Assembly: GCF_001189235.2 (NCBI RefSeq)
Contig: NZ_LFIP02000001.1
Span: forward strand, 1,353,450 to 1,417,449
DNA from: Bradyrhizobium embrapense
GTDB lineage: Bacteria; Pseudomonadota; Alphaproteobacteria; Rhizobiales; Xanthobacteraceae
Reading direction: 5' to 3'
DNA: 64,000 nt
The translations under genes were made by a program, and so were the position numbers. Shown piece by piece: positions 15,750 to 24,993 of this stretch; position 1 is the first letter of the stretch; each line of letters starts with the position of its first letter. The notes beneath the pieces were generated by a model. That model was not told the origin of the DNA. It ran no database searches and saw only the letters and a program-made list of their open reading frames with translations.

Positions 15750-17614
15750 TTCACGCGGCTTCGTTGCAATGCCGCGGTGACGAGCGCGCGATAGGCGCGC
15801 TCGGCAAAATGCGTCGGCTTGTCGAGGCCGAGCCGCGCCAGGCATTCGCGGTCGCCGGCATCGGGCGGATACCGCATCCCCTGCCATAGCAGGCCCGCGA
15901 GTTGCAGCGGCGTGCGCTGCGCCTGCTGCAGGATCTGCAGCGCCGGGATCAGCCGTTGCTCGACGTGGGTGAAGTCGCTGCTGAACGGGAATGACGGCAA
16001 CAGACCTGCGTCGCGGGCGGGCTTCAGCGCCGTGCTGATCCGCTCGGGATAATTTTCGCGGTGAGCGGCCGGGATTTCGTGATCACGCGGCAGCTTGCCG
16101 GCATCCTTGGCCTGCCGCATCAGCTCGCCCTGGAAGCGCGAGTCCGACACCTGCAACATCGCGGCGATCACGTCGGCGTCGGATTTCCCTCTGACGTCGG
16201 CGATGCCGTATTCCGTGACGAAGACATCGCGCAGATGGCGCGGAATGGTCGCGTGACCGTAGGACCAGCGGATGTTCGACTGCGTCTGCCTGCCGGATTG
16301 ATGGGTTGCCTCCAGCGCCAGCACCGAGCGCGCGCCTTCGAGCGCAAATGCCTGCGCCACGAAATTGTACTGGCCGCCGACGCCGCTCACGACCTGGCCG
16401 TTGTCGAGCCCGTCGGAGATCGCAGCGCCCAACAGCGTCGCCATCATCGCGTTGTTGACGAAGCGCGCATCGACGCGGGCGCGGCGCTTGCCGTCCTCGT
16501 CGCCGAAGATCTCGTTGGTGAAGGACACCGGCATCATCTGGATTCGCGTCAGCTGCTCGGGTGTCATCTCGCGTAGCGCCCGATAGAAGGATTGCGGCCC
16601 GAGGAAGAATGCGCCGTGCAGTATCACGCCGTCGACCTCGCGCTTGAGGATGCCGGCGTCGATCAGCCCGAGGAATGCCTCGAACAGCATCTCGCTGACG
16701 CCATAAAGGCCCTTCTCGAACGGCCCCGTCTCGGCCGCCGCGAGCTGTTCGGTACCAGGTGCGAGGCGCTGCATGATGCCGTGGAATTGGGCGTTGTCGC
16801 GGTGACGCACCACGAGCCCCTGCGCCAACGCATCGCCGACCTGCCCGATCCCGATCTGCAGCGTGCCGCCGTCGCGGACCAGACCCGCGGCATGCAGTCC
16901 GATCGCATATTTGGTGTCGCTGATCGGCTCCGACGGCGGCGCGAACAGCGGGAAATCGGTGTCGGGACTGTCGAGCACCGCAGCGAATTCATCCGCCGGC
17001 AGGTCGCCGGGCCCCTGCATGAACGGCAGTTCGGAATTGACCTGGCCGATCAGCTTGAATGAAGCCCGCCCCTGCGCGCGGGCGCGCAGCACGTCGAGCG
17101 TCGTATCGGTGTTGCAGCTCAGGCTGTAGCGCGGCACGCCATCGACCATGCGCTTGGCGACGAGCTGGGGCACGACATTCAGGCCGCGCGACAATAGGTA
17201 TGAAGCCGCGTGGGTGTAATTTGCGGAAATGTAGTTCTGCTGAGCGAACGGTTGATACAACCACTGCCCTGCGAGGAAGAAGAATTCGATCACCTTGATG
17301 TTGGGCGGAAGCGCGCCGCGATGCAGCGCATCCGCATAGGCGAGATCCGGGTAGCCGCCGAACAGGCGATCGATCACGGGGCCGATGAAGCGCTGTTCGA
17401 GCAGGCTCTTCGGCTTCGGCTTTTCCAGCGTCAGCGCCGAGAACAGCGTCAGGTTGATAGAGCGGTCGGCGACCGCCCGCGCATACAGCGCGTTGACGAT
17501 GTGGTTGGCCTTGCCGAGGCCGAGCGGCAGCCCCACCACAAGTTCGGTTCCGACGTCACGAACAATGTGCTCCGCGATCGCCTCGGGGTCGGAGAAGAAT
17601 ATGGGCATCAGCAA
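15746..17614 (-). CDS. acetyl-CoA hydrolase/transferase family protein
   Basis: 622 residues, close to full-length bacterial acetyl-CoA hydrolase/transferase proteins. It begins FFSDPEAIAEHIVRDVGTELVVGLPLGLGKANHIVNALYARA, the family's GLG-GK-N segment. The C-terminal half contains NEIFGDEDGKRRARVDARFVNNAMMATLLGAAISDGLDNGQVVSGVGGQYNFVAQA and RSVLALEATHQ, typical of the AcetylCoA_hyd_C domain. Family members move CoA between acetate, succinate or similar acids; the substrate here is not known. It is convergent with the enoyl-CoA hydratase gene. A second ATG two codons later is possible. Confidence 0.85.
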   Translation of the reverse strand: MLMPIFFSDPEAIAEHIVRDVGTELVVGLPLGLGKANHIVNALYARAVADRSINLTLFSALTLEKPKPKSLLEQRFIGPVIDRLFGGYPDLAYADALHRGALPPNIKVIEFFFLAGQWLYQPFAQQNYISANYTHAASYLLSRGLNVVPQLVAKRMVDGVPRYSLSCNTDTTLDVLRARAQGRASFKLIGQVNSELPFMQGPGDLPADEFAAVLDSPDTDFPLFAPPSEPISDTKYAIGLHAAGLVRDGGTLQIGIGQVGDALAQGLVVRHRDNAQFHGIMQRLAPGTEQLAAAETGPFEKGLYGVSEMLFEAFLGLIDAGILKREVDGVILHGAFFLGPQSFYRALREMTPEQLTRIQMMPVSFTNEIFGDEDGKRRARVDARFVNNAMMATLLGAAISDGLDNGQVVSGVGGQYNFVAQAFALEGARSVLALEATHQSGRQTQSNIRWSYGHATIPRHLRDVFVTEYGIADVRGKSDADVIAAMLQVSDSRFQGELMRQAKDAGKLPRDHEIPAAHRENYPERISTALKPARDAGLLPSFPFSSDFTHVEQRLIPALQILQQAQRTPLQLAGLLWQGMRYPPDAGDRECLARLGLDKPTHFAERAYRALVTAALQRSRVN

Positions 17615-17852
17615 TGGACCCGGAGGAGACAGTGGGTAACCGGCGTCGCTGAATCGGCGGCCGGCGGTTCAAACTTATACTTCATATGACAGTTGCGCTC
17701 GCCTGTGACGAACCGGCAACAGACAAGACGTGAAATGATGTGCAGATGTCGTGTGGCGGTTTGCCTGTGGCGGCGTCGCCCCGTAAACAGGTAGATATGT
17801 GCCGACGGCGTCCGCGGGAGCGGACTGCCGGGGTTTTGGTTTGCGGGATCAC

Positions 17853-19271
17853 ATGGTTGAGCGTGCCGCGAGGGTTAGCGACGTGGCGAGGCGTGTGCTT
17901 TTGTCGGGCATCTGCCTTAGCGGTCTGGCATGCGCGCTGCTGACTGACACCGCAGCCCACGCCGAGAGCCTGCCCGAGGCCCTGGTCAAGGCGTACCAGA
18001 CCAATCCGCAGCTCAATGCCGAGCGGGCGCGCCAGCGCGCGACCGACGAGAATGTGCCGCAGGCGCTGGCCGGTTACCGCCCCCAGGTCAGTGCCGGCCT
18101 CTCGGTCGGCCTGCAGGCCGTGCGCGACCAGCTTCCCGGCAACGTGATCCAGAGCGCGACGCTGAAGCCCTGGCAGATCGGCGTCACGGTCACCCAGACG
18201 CTGTTCAACGGCTTCAAGACCGCCAACAGCGTCCGCGTCGCCGAATTGCAGGTGCAATCCGGCCGCGAGGCCCTGCGCAATGTCGGCCAGGGCGTGCTGC
18301 TCGACGCCGTCACCGCCTATACCAACGTGCTGGCCAACCAGACCCTGGTCGAGGCGCAGCGCGCCAACGTCGCCTTCCTGAAGGAAACTCAGGCGATCAC
18401 CCAGCGCCGCCTCAATGCCGGCGACGTCACGCCGACCGATACGGCGCAGGCGGAGGCCCGGCTCAACCGCGGCCTCGCCGATCTCAACGCCGCCGAGGTC
18501 AACTTCGCGATCAGCCAGGCGACCTATGCGCAGGTGGTCGGCAACGCGCCGTCGCAATTGCGTCCGGCCGACACCATCGACCGGCTGCTGCCGCGCAGCC
18601 GTGAGGATTCGATCGCGCTTGCGGTACGCGAGCATCCGGCGGTGATGGCCGCAGGATACGACGTCGACGTGGCCTCGACCTCGATCCGCGTCGCCGAGAG
18701 CAGCCTGATGCCGAGCGTCACCGTGCAGGGCAGCGCCAGCAAGAACCGCGACTCCGATACCTCGCTCAGCACTTTCGGCACCGATCAGGTCTCAGTGATC
18801 GGCCAGATCACGCAGCCGATCTATGACGGCGGCACCGCGGCCTCGCAGACCCGACAGGCCAAGGAGGTCGCTGCGCAGAGCCGGCTCGTGCTGGACCAGG
18901 TCCGCAACCAGGCCAAGACCGCCGTGGTCAGCGCCTGGGTTGCCAATGAGGGCGCCAAGATCGCGGTGTCGGCCTCCGAATCCGAGGTGAAGGCCGCGGA
19001 GGTTGCGCTCGCCGGCGTGCAGAAGGAAGCTGCCGGCGGCCAGCGCACCACGGTCGACGTGCTCAACTCGCAGCAGGATCTGATCACGGCGCGGGCCCGG
19101 CTGATCGGCGCGCAGCGCGACCGCGTGATCGCGTCCTACACGCTGCTCAGCGCGGTCGGACGCCTCGACGTCAAGACGCTCAATCTCAAGACGCCCGACT
19201 ATCTGCCCGAGGTGCACTACCATCAGGTGCGCGACGCCTGGCACGGCCTGCGCACGCCGTCGGGACAATAG
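17853..19271 (+). CDS. TolC-family outer-membrane channel protein
   Basis: 472 residues with an N-terminal signal peptide (RVLLSGICLSGLACALLTDTAAHA|ESLPEAL). The rest has the two long repeated helical halves of TolC: LPEALVKAYQTNPQLNAERARQRATDENVPQALAGYRPQVS in the first, SIALAVREHPAVMAAGYDVDVASTSIRVAESSLMPSV in the second, and GGQRTTVDVLNSQQDLITARARLIGAQRDRVIASYTLL near the end. It should form the outer-membrane exit duct for a type I secretion or RND system. The RND pump at 20-25 kb is on the other strand with another gene between, so a partnership is only possible. The start is an ATG; GTG codons just downstream are alternatives. Confidence 0.9.
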   Translation: MVERAARVSDVARRVLLSGICLSGLACALLTDTAAHAESLPEALVKAYQTNPQLNAERARQRATDENVPQALAGYRPQVSAGLSVGLQAVRDQLPGNVIQSATLKPWQIGVTVTQTLFNGFKTANSVRVAELQVQSGREALRNVGQGVLLDAVTAYTNVLANQTLVEAQRANVAFLKETQAITQRRLNAGDVTPTDTAQAEARLNRGLADLNAAEVNFAISQATYAQVVGNAPSQLRPADTIDRLLPRSREDSIALAVREHPAVMAAGYDVDVASTSIRVAESSLMPSVTVQGSASKNRDSDTSLSTFGTDQVSVIGQITQPIYDGGTAASQTRQAKEVAAQSRLVLDQVRNQAKTAVVSAWVANEGAKIAVSASESEVKAAEVALAGVQKEAAGGQRTTVDVLNSQQDLITARARLIGAQRDRVIASYTLLSAVGRLDVKTLNLKTPDYLPEVHYHQVRDAWHGLRTPSGQ

Positions 19272-19408
19272 GCGTTGCGGAACCGGCCGCACCGCGGACC
19301 GGCTCTTTCCGCCCGCTCTCTCCGCCGATAACCTCCGCCCCGCCGGCCATCAACAATGCCGGTGCGCGGAGTGCGCGCATAACAGCCGAGCACGCAGGGA
19401 GACGTCCA

Positions 19409-20377
19409 ATGCTGACGCGACGCAGTATGATGCTGGCTTCCATCGCAGCGGGAGTGACCATGACCGGCGGCAACGCATTTTCCAAGGCATCGCAACCATC
19501 CACCCCCGTGAACTTCGACGTGCCCGCCGGTGCCTGCGACTGCCACACCCACATTCATGGCGATCCCGACAAGTTCCCGTTCTTCGCCGGCCGCGTCTAC
19601 ACCCCGGAACCGGCCTCGCCGGAGGAGATGAGCGCGCTGCACAAGGCGCTGCATGTCGAGCGCGTGGTGATCGTGACACCGAGCGTCTACGGCTCCGACA
19701 ATTCGTCGACCCTGTTCGGTATGACGGCGCGGGGTCCCACGGCGCGCGGCGTCGCGGTGATCGACGACAAGACCAGCGAGAGCGATCTCGACGCGCTACA
19801 GAAGGCCGGCTTTCGCGGCATCCGCCTCAACCTCGCGACTGGCGGCGTCAACGATCCCGATGTCGGCCGGCAGCGCTTCACGGCCGCGGTCGAGCGGATG
19901 AAGGCGCGCGGCTGGCACGTGCAACTGTTCACCAGCCTCGCCATGATCTCGGCGATCAAGGACCTGATCGCGGCCGCACCGGTACCCGTGGTGTTCGACC
20001 ATTTCGGCGGCGCCGAGGCCGCGCTCGGCACCGGCCAGCCGGGTTTTGCCGACCTGCTCGCGCTGGTCAAATCCGGCAAGGCGTATGTCAAGATCTCCGG
20101 CGCCTACCGCGCTTCGAAGCTCGCGCCCGACTATGCCGACGCGGCGCCGCTGGCCCAGGCCCTTATCGCGGCGAATGCCGAGCGCATCGTCTGGGGCACC
20201 GATTGGCCGCATCCGGATTCGGTGACGCCCCAAGGCAAGAAGGTCACCGACGTCACGCCGTTGTACCAGATCGACGACGGCCGCCTGCTCAACCAGCTTC
20301 CGGTCTGGGCACCAGACGCCGCGGTGCGCAAGACCATCCTGGTCGACAATCCGGCGCGGCTCTACGGCTTCACCTGA
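19409..20377 (+). CDS. exported TIM-barrel amidohydrolase (LigI-like)
   Basis: 322 residues with AGGGAG upstream of the ATG. The first 25 residues (MLTRRSMMLASIAAGVTMTGG) form a twin-arginine-like signal. The catalytic domain opens with CDCHTHIHGD (His46, His48), and has FRGIRLNLATGG, PVVFDHFGG and VWGTDWPHP with the conserved Asp. These are the marks of the 2-pyrone-4,6-dicarboxylate lactonase-like amidohydrolases. The substrate is unknown; export is unusual for a lactonase and suggests a periplasmic one. The stop overlaps the end of the convergent RND gene by 8 bp. Confidence 0.82.
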   Translation: MLTRRSMMLASIAAGVTMTGGNAFSKASQPSTPVNFDVPAGACDCHTHIHGDPDKFPFFAGRVYTPEPASPEEMSALHKALHVERVVIVTPSVYGSDNSSTLFGMTARGPTARGVAVIDDKTSESDLDALQKAGFRGIRLNLATGGVNDPDVGRQRFTAAVERMKARGWHVQLFTSLAMISAIKDLIAAAPVPVVFDHFGGAEAALGTGQPGFADLLALVKSGKAYVKISGAYRASKLAPDYADAAPLAQALIAANAERIVWGTDWPHPDSVTPQGKKVTDVTPLYQIDDGRLLNQLPVWAPDAAVRKTILVDNPARLYGFT

Positions 20378-23300
20378 CGTTGTCCTTCGGCCGACGCGAG
20401 AAGTAGGAGATCAGCACCGGCAGGGTGATCAGGATCACCAGCGGCGCCAGCATCATGCCGGTGACGACGACGATGGCGAGCGGCTTCTGCACCTGCGAGC
20501 CGATGCCCTCCGACACCGCCGCCGGCAACAGGCCGATGCCGGCGACGACGCAGGTCATCAACACCGGACGAAGCTGCAACTCGCCGGTGCGGATCACCGC
20601 GCGCATCCGGTCATAGCCCTCGTCGATCAGCTGGTTGAACTGCGACAGGATAATGATGCCGTCCATCACGGCGATGCCGAACAGTGCGATGAAGCCGATC
20701 GCCGCCGACACGCTGAACGGAATGCCCGAGATCAGGAGCCCGAGCACGCCGCCGAAGATCGCCATCGGGATCACGCTCATCGCGAGCATGGTATCGACCA
20801 TCGAGCCGAAATTGAAGAACAGCAGCACCGCGATCAGCACGAGGCTGATCGGCACCACGATCGACAGCCGCTTGATCGCGTCCTGCAGATTGCCGAACTC
20901 GCCGACCCATTCGAGACGCGAGCCGGGCGGCAACTGGACCTGCTCGTTGACCTTCTGCTGCGCCTCCAGGATCGCGCTGCCGAGGTCGCGGTCACGCACC
21001 GAGAACTTGATCGGCAGATAGCGCTCCTGCTGCTCGCGATAGATGTAGGCCGCTCCGGAGATCAGCTTGATCGAGGCCACCTCAGAGAGCGGTATCTGCG
21101 TGACTCCGCCATTCGGATTGTTTGCGCCGATCCGCAGGTTCTGGATCGCCTCCGCACTCTTGCGATATTCCGGCGCGAGGCGGACGATGATCGGGAAGTG
21201 CCGGTCGCTGCCGGGTTCATAAAGATCGCCCGCGGTGTCGCCGCCGACGGCGACCTTGATGGTGGCGTTGATATCGCCGGGGGACAGGCCGTAGCGCGCC
21301 GCCCGCGCCCGGTCGACGTCGATCTGGACGGTCGGCTGGCCGAGCGAGGTGAACACCGCGAGGTCGGTGACACCCTGCACCGTCGACAACACGGATTTGA
21401 TCTTGTTGGCGGTGTCGGTCAGCGCCTGCAGATCGTTGCCATAGAGCTTGATCGAGTTCTCGCCCTTCACGCCGGACACGGCTTCCGAGACGTTGTCCTG
21501 CAGATATTGCGAGAAGTTGAATTCGACGCCGGGGAACTTGTCCTGCAACTGCGCCAGCAATTGTGCGGTCAACACGTCCTTGTCGTGCGTGTCGGGCCAT
21601 TCGCCGGCCGGCTTGAGCGGCGCGAAGAATTCGGCGTTGAAGAAGCCGGCGGCGTCGGTGCCATCGTCGGGACGGCCGTGCTGCGACACCACCGACACCA
21701 CCTCGGGACGGCTGCGGATCAGCTTGCGCATCTCGTTGACATAGGCGTTGCCCTCCTGCAGCGAGATCGTCGGCGGCAGCGTGGCGCGGATCCACAGGTT
21801 GCCCTCTTCCAGCTTGGGCAGGAATTCGAGGCCGAGGAACCGCACGAAGATGATGGTCATGACCACGAGGCCGGCCGCCCCAGCCATCACGATCTTGCGG
21901 TTGCCGATCGCCCAGTTCAACGCCGGCAGGTAGATCGCGTCGAGCTTCTTGACGATCCAGGTTTCGGTCTCGTGGATATGCGCCGGCAGGATGATCGCGC
22001 TCAGCGCCGGCGTGATCGTGAACGTCGCCAGCAGCCCGCCGGCCAGGGCATAGGCATAGGTTCGCGCCATCGGCCCGAAGATGTTGCCCTCGACGCCGCC
22101 CAGCGTGAACAGCGGCAGGAACGCGGCGACGATGATGGTGGCGGCGAAGAAGATCGAGCGCGACACGTCGGCCGCGGCCGACAAAATTGCGTGGCTCTTC
22201 ATCCCCATCACGGTGTCGTCGGAGATGTGCTCGCGTTCGGCTTCCGACAGCGCCGTGGTCTGCGACAGCCTGCGGAAGATCGCCTCCACCATGATCACGG
22301 TGGCGTCGACGATCAGGCCGAAATCGATCGCGCCGACCGACAGCAGATTGGCGGATTCGCCGCGCAGCACCAAGATGATCACGGCGAAGAACAGCGCGAA
22401 CGGGATCGTCGCGCCGACGATCAGCGCGCTGCGCAGATCGCCGAGGAATATCCACTGCAGCAGCACGATCAGCAGGATGCCGACCACCATGTTGTGCAGC
22501 ACGGTGTGGGTGGTGAGCTCGATCAGGTCCTTGCGGTCGTAGATGCGCTCGATCTTGACGCCCGGCGGCAGGATCGAGGAATTGTTGATCTGGTTGACCA
22601 GTTGTTCGACGCGGGCGATGGTCGGCGAGCTCTGCTCGCCGCGACGCATCAGCACGATGCCCTGCACGATGTCGTCGTCATTGTCGATGCCGGCGATGCC
22701 AAGCCGCGGCTTCTCTCCAATCGTCACAGTGCCGATGTCCCTAACCAGCACCGGATTGCCGCCCGACTGCGAGATCATGGTGTTGGCGAGATCGTCGATC
22801 GAGCGGATCAGGCCGACGCCGCGCACCACGGCCGATTGCGAGCCGATGTTCACGGTGTTGCCGCCGACATTGATGTTGGCGTTGGAAACCGCCTGCAGCA
22901 CCTGCGGCAGGGTCAGGCCGTTGGCGACCAGCTTGTTGAAGTCGACCTGGATCTCGTAGGTCTTGGTCTTGCCGCCCCAGCCGGTGACGTCGATCACGCC
23001 GGGCACCGCGCGGAAGCGACGTTGCAGCACCCAGTCCTGCAACGTCTTGAGGTCGAGCACGCTGTAGTTCGGCGGTCCCTTCAGCCGATAGCGGAAGATT
23101 TCGCCGATCGGGCTGGTCGGGGAGATGCCGGGCTGCACGTTGCCGGGCAGCGGCGCGAGCTGCGACAGGCGGTTGAGCACCTGCTGCAGCGCCTCGTCAT
23201 AGGTGTAGTCGAAGGAGAACTGCAGCTTGACGTCGGACAGGCCGTACAGCGAGATGGTCCGGATGGTCTTGAGGTTCTTGATACCGGCGACCTGGGTCTC

Positions 23301-23504
23301 GATCGGGATCGTGATGTAGCGCTCGATCTCCTCGGCCGAGAGGCCCGGGCTCTGCGTCACGATGTCGACCATCGGCGGGGTCGGATCGGGATAGGCCTCG
23401 ATGTTGAGCTGCTTGAACGCAAGCAGGCCGCCGATGAAGACGGCGACGAACATGGCCACCATCAAGTAGCGGCGATTGACGGCAAGGGCGACGAGGCGAT
23501 CCAT
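20370..23504 (-). CDS. heavy-metal-type RND efflux pump (CusA/CzcA family)
   Basis: 1044 residues, a complete inner-membrane RND protein: helix 1 after MDRLVALAVNRRY, two large periplasmic loops and two blocks of membrane helices. The heavy-metal signature lies at about residues 390-406 as GAIDFGLIVDATVIMVE; most relatives have G-V-EN where this one has A-T-VE-A. It uses the proton gradient to expel metal ions or similar substrates from the periplasm. The metal cannot be read from the sequence. It follows its adaptor gene by 90 bp; no outer-membrane gene is in the operon. Confidence 0.92.
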   Translation of the reverse strand: MDRLVALAVNRRYLMVAMFVAVFIGGLLAFKQLNIEAYPDPTPPMVDIVTQSPGLSAEEIERYITIPIETQVAGIKNLKTIRTISLYGLSDVKLQFSFDYTYDEALQQVLNRLSQLAPLPGNVQPGISPTSPIGEIFRYRLKGPPNYSVLDLKTLQDWVLQRRFRAVPGVIDVTGWGGKTKTYEIQVDFNKLVANGLTLPQVLQAVSNANINVGGNTVNIGSQSAVVRGVGLIRSIDDLANTMISQSGGNPVLVRDIGTVTIGEKPRLGIAGIDNDDDIVQGIVLMRRGEQSSPTIARVEQLVNQINNSSILPPGVKIERIYDRKDLIELTTHTVLHNMVVGILLIVLLQWIFLGDLRSALIVGATIPFALFFAVIILVLRGESANLLSVGAIDFGLIVDATVIMVEAIFRRLSQTTALSEAEREHISDDTVMGMKSHAILSAAADVSRSIFFAATIIVAAFLPLFTLGGVEGNIFGPMARTYAYALAGGLLATFTITPALSAIILPAHIHETETWIVKKLDAIYLPALNWAIGNRKIVMAGAAGLVVMTIIFVRFLGLEFLPKLEEGNLWIRATLPPTISLQEGNAYVNEMRKLIRSRPEVVSVVSQHGRPDDGTDAAGFFNAEFFAPLKPAGEWPDTHDKDVLTAQLLAQLQDKFPGVEFNFSQYLQDNVSEAVSGVKGENSIKLYGNDLQALTDTANKIKSVLSTVQGVTDLAVFTSLGQPTVQIDVDRARAARYGLSPGDINATIKVAVGGDTAGDLYEPGSDRHFPIIVRLAPEYRKSAEAIQNLRIGANNPNGGVTQIPLSEVASIKLISGAAYIYREQQERYLPIKFSVRDRDLGSAILEAQQKVNEQVQLPPGSRLEWVGEFGNLQDAIKRLSIVVPISLVLIAVLLFFNFGSMVDTMLAMSVIPMAIFGGVLGLLISGIPFSVSAAIGFIALFGIAVMDGIIILSQFNQLIDEGYDRMRAVIRTGELQLRPVLMTCVVAGIGLLPAAVSEGIGSQVQKPLAIVVVTGMMLAPLVILITLPVLISYFSRRPKDNVR

Positions 23505-23594
23505 TCAGATCGGCACTTTCAACGGTGAGGATTTTTCTTGGGTGGGCATGGTCGATCCGGAAAGGCCGGTTCCCCCTGTTCCGGATCGCGCGTC

Positions 23595-24842
23595 TTAAGT
23601 GCCGGATGCGGCGCGGTCTATGAAGAGGCTTCCCTTCGTCACGATCTGCTCGCCCGGCTTGAGATTGCCGGCGACCTCGACCAGGTCGCCATTGATGAGG
23701 CCGGGCTTGATCTGGCGCAGCTCGATGGTCTTGTCGTCGGCCTTCGCGACCCAGACGCGAACCTGATCGCCCTCGTAGATCAGCGCCTGTTTCGGCACGC
23801 CGACCGCCGGGTGGTCGCCCCTCGAATACAGCGTCACATTGGCGAACATCTCGGGCTTCAGCCGATTGTCGGCATTGTCGATGGTGGCGCGGACCAAAAG
23901 CCGGCGCGAGGTCGCGTCGATCGCGGCGGCGACATAGTTGACCCGGGCGGTCAGCACCTTGCCCGGCAGCGCCATCACGCTGAAGCTGAGGTCCTGCCCG
24001 ACCGCGACATTGTCGGCGTCGGACTCGCGGACGAAGGCGATCAGCCACACCGTCGAGAGATCGCCGATCACATAGACCGGGTCGCTGGCGCCGGTCGAGA
24101 CATACTGACCGGGCCCGGCCTTGCGCTGGACCACCGTGCCGCCGATCGGCGCAAACACCGTCGTCTCCGGATTGAGGCGGCCCTTCTGCTGCAGGGTCGT
24201 GATGGCGTCGTCGCCGAAGCCGAGGATGTGCAACTTGTTCTGCGCGGCCTCCAGCAGCGTCTGCGCCGAGCGCGCATCGTTCTGCGCCTGCACCAGCGCG
24301 GCCTGCGCGGTCTGATAATCCTTCAGCGGGATCGCCTTGCCCTCGGACAGGTCCTTGGCGCGCTTCTCCTGGATCTGGGCCAGATCGAGCGCCGACTGGG
24401 CCTTGTTGAGGCCGGTCATCGCGGCGACATAGTCGTTCTGCGCCTGCACGGTGTCGGCCGCTTCGATCACGAACAGCGGCTGTCCCTTGACCACGGTATC
24501 GCCCGGCCGCACCAGCAGGCGGGTCACGCGCCCGGTATAGGGCGAATAGACCGGGGTGGAGCGATCCTCGTCGATCCCGATCTTGCCCTCGGTCACCAGT
24601 TCGGAGCGGAAGGTGTGCTCGGACACGGTCTGGAAGGTCAGGCTGGCCCACTCGGCCGCCGACGGTGCATAGCGCGCGCCGCCCTTGCGGGACTGGCTGG
24701 AGACTTCCGACGGCTTCTGCTTTTCTGTGCCGAACCGCGTGTAGCCATAGGCGCCCGCGCAGGCGGCGACCAGCACCGCCGCAGCCACGAGCAGACGCGG
24801 ACGGCTAAAGCTCTGCATTCTCTTGGTAAACTCGTTCAGCAT
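23595..24842 (-). CDS. RND periplasmic adaptor (membrane fusion protein)
   Basis: 415 residues. An N-terminal membrane anchor (about residues 17-35, RLLVAAAVLVAACAGAYGY) is followed by a lipoyl half-domain (VYSPYTGRVTRLLVRPGDTVVKGQPLFVIEA), a helical hairpin (QAQNDYVAAMTGLNKAQSALDLAQI to LEAAQNKLHILGF), the returning half (PIGGTVVQRKAGPGQYVSTGA) and beta-barrel and membrane-proximal domains. There is no His-rich or Met-rich metal-binding N-terminus. It links the pump downstream to an outer-membrane channel. Confidence 0.9.
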   Translation of the reverse strand: MLNEFTKRMQSFSRPRLLVAAAVLVAACAGAYGYTRFGTEKQKPSEVSSQSRKGGARYAPSAAEWASLTFQTVSEHTFRSELVTEGKIGIDEDRSTPVYSPYTGRVTRLLVRPGDTVVKGQPLFVIEAADTVQAQNDYVAAMTGLNKAQSALDLAQIQEKRAKDLSEGKAIPLKDYQTAQAALVQAQNDARSAQTLLEAAQNKLHILGFGDDAITTLQQKGRLNPETTVFAPIGGTVVQRKAGPGQYVSTGASDPVYVIGDLSTVWLIAFVRESDADNVAVGQDLSFSVMALPGKVLTARVNYVAAAIDATSRRLLVRATIDNADNRLKPEMFANVTLYSRGDHPAVGVPKQALIYEGDQVRVWVAKADDKTIELRQIKPGLINGDLVEVAGNLKPGEQIVTKGSLFIDRAASGT

Positions 24843-24993
24843 GCGGTCCGCTAGGTCGATCGTTGCAGCTTCCGGCGGGACGGCCCCAGCGGTGCGCTAA
24901 TAGTGCCGAATTGGCGTTGCAAACAACCTAAAAATCGCACTTCGGCGGTGCGCGTCGTTAAAGTTCGGATAGCCTGAACGGCGACTGAATGTC

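Noticed and set aside
21198..23528. 776-codon plus-strand frame
   Set aside because: Exact shadow of the RND pump gene; composition is Arg/Asp/Gly/Gln-rich without membrane helices.
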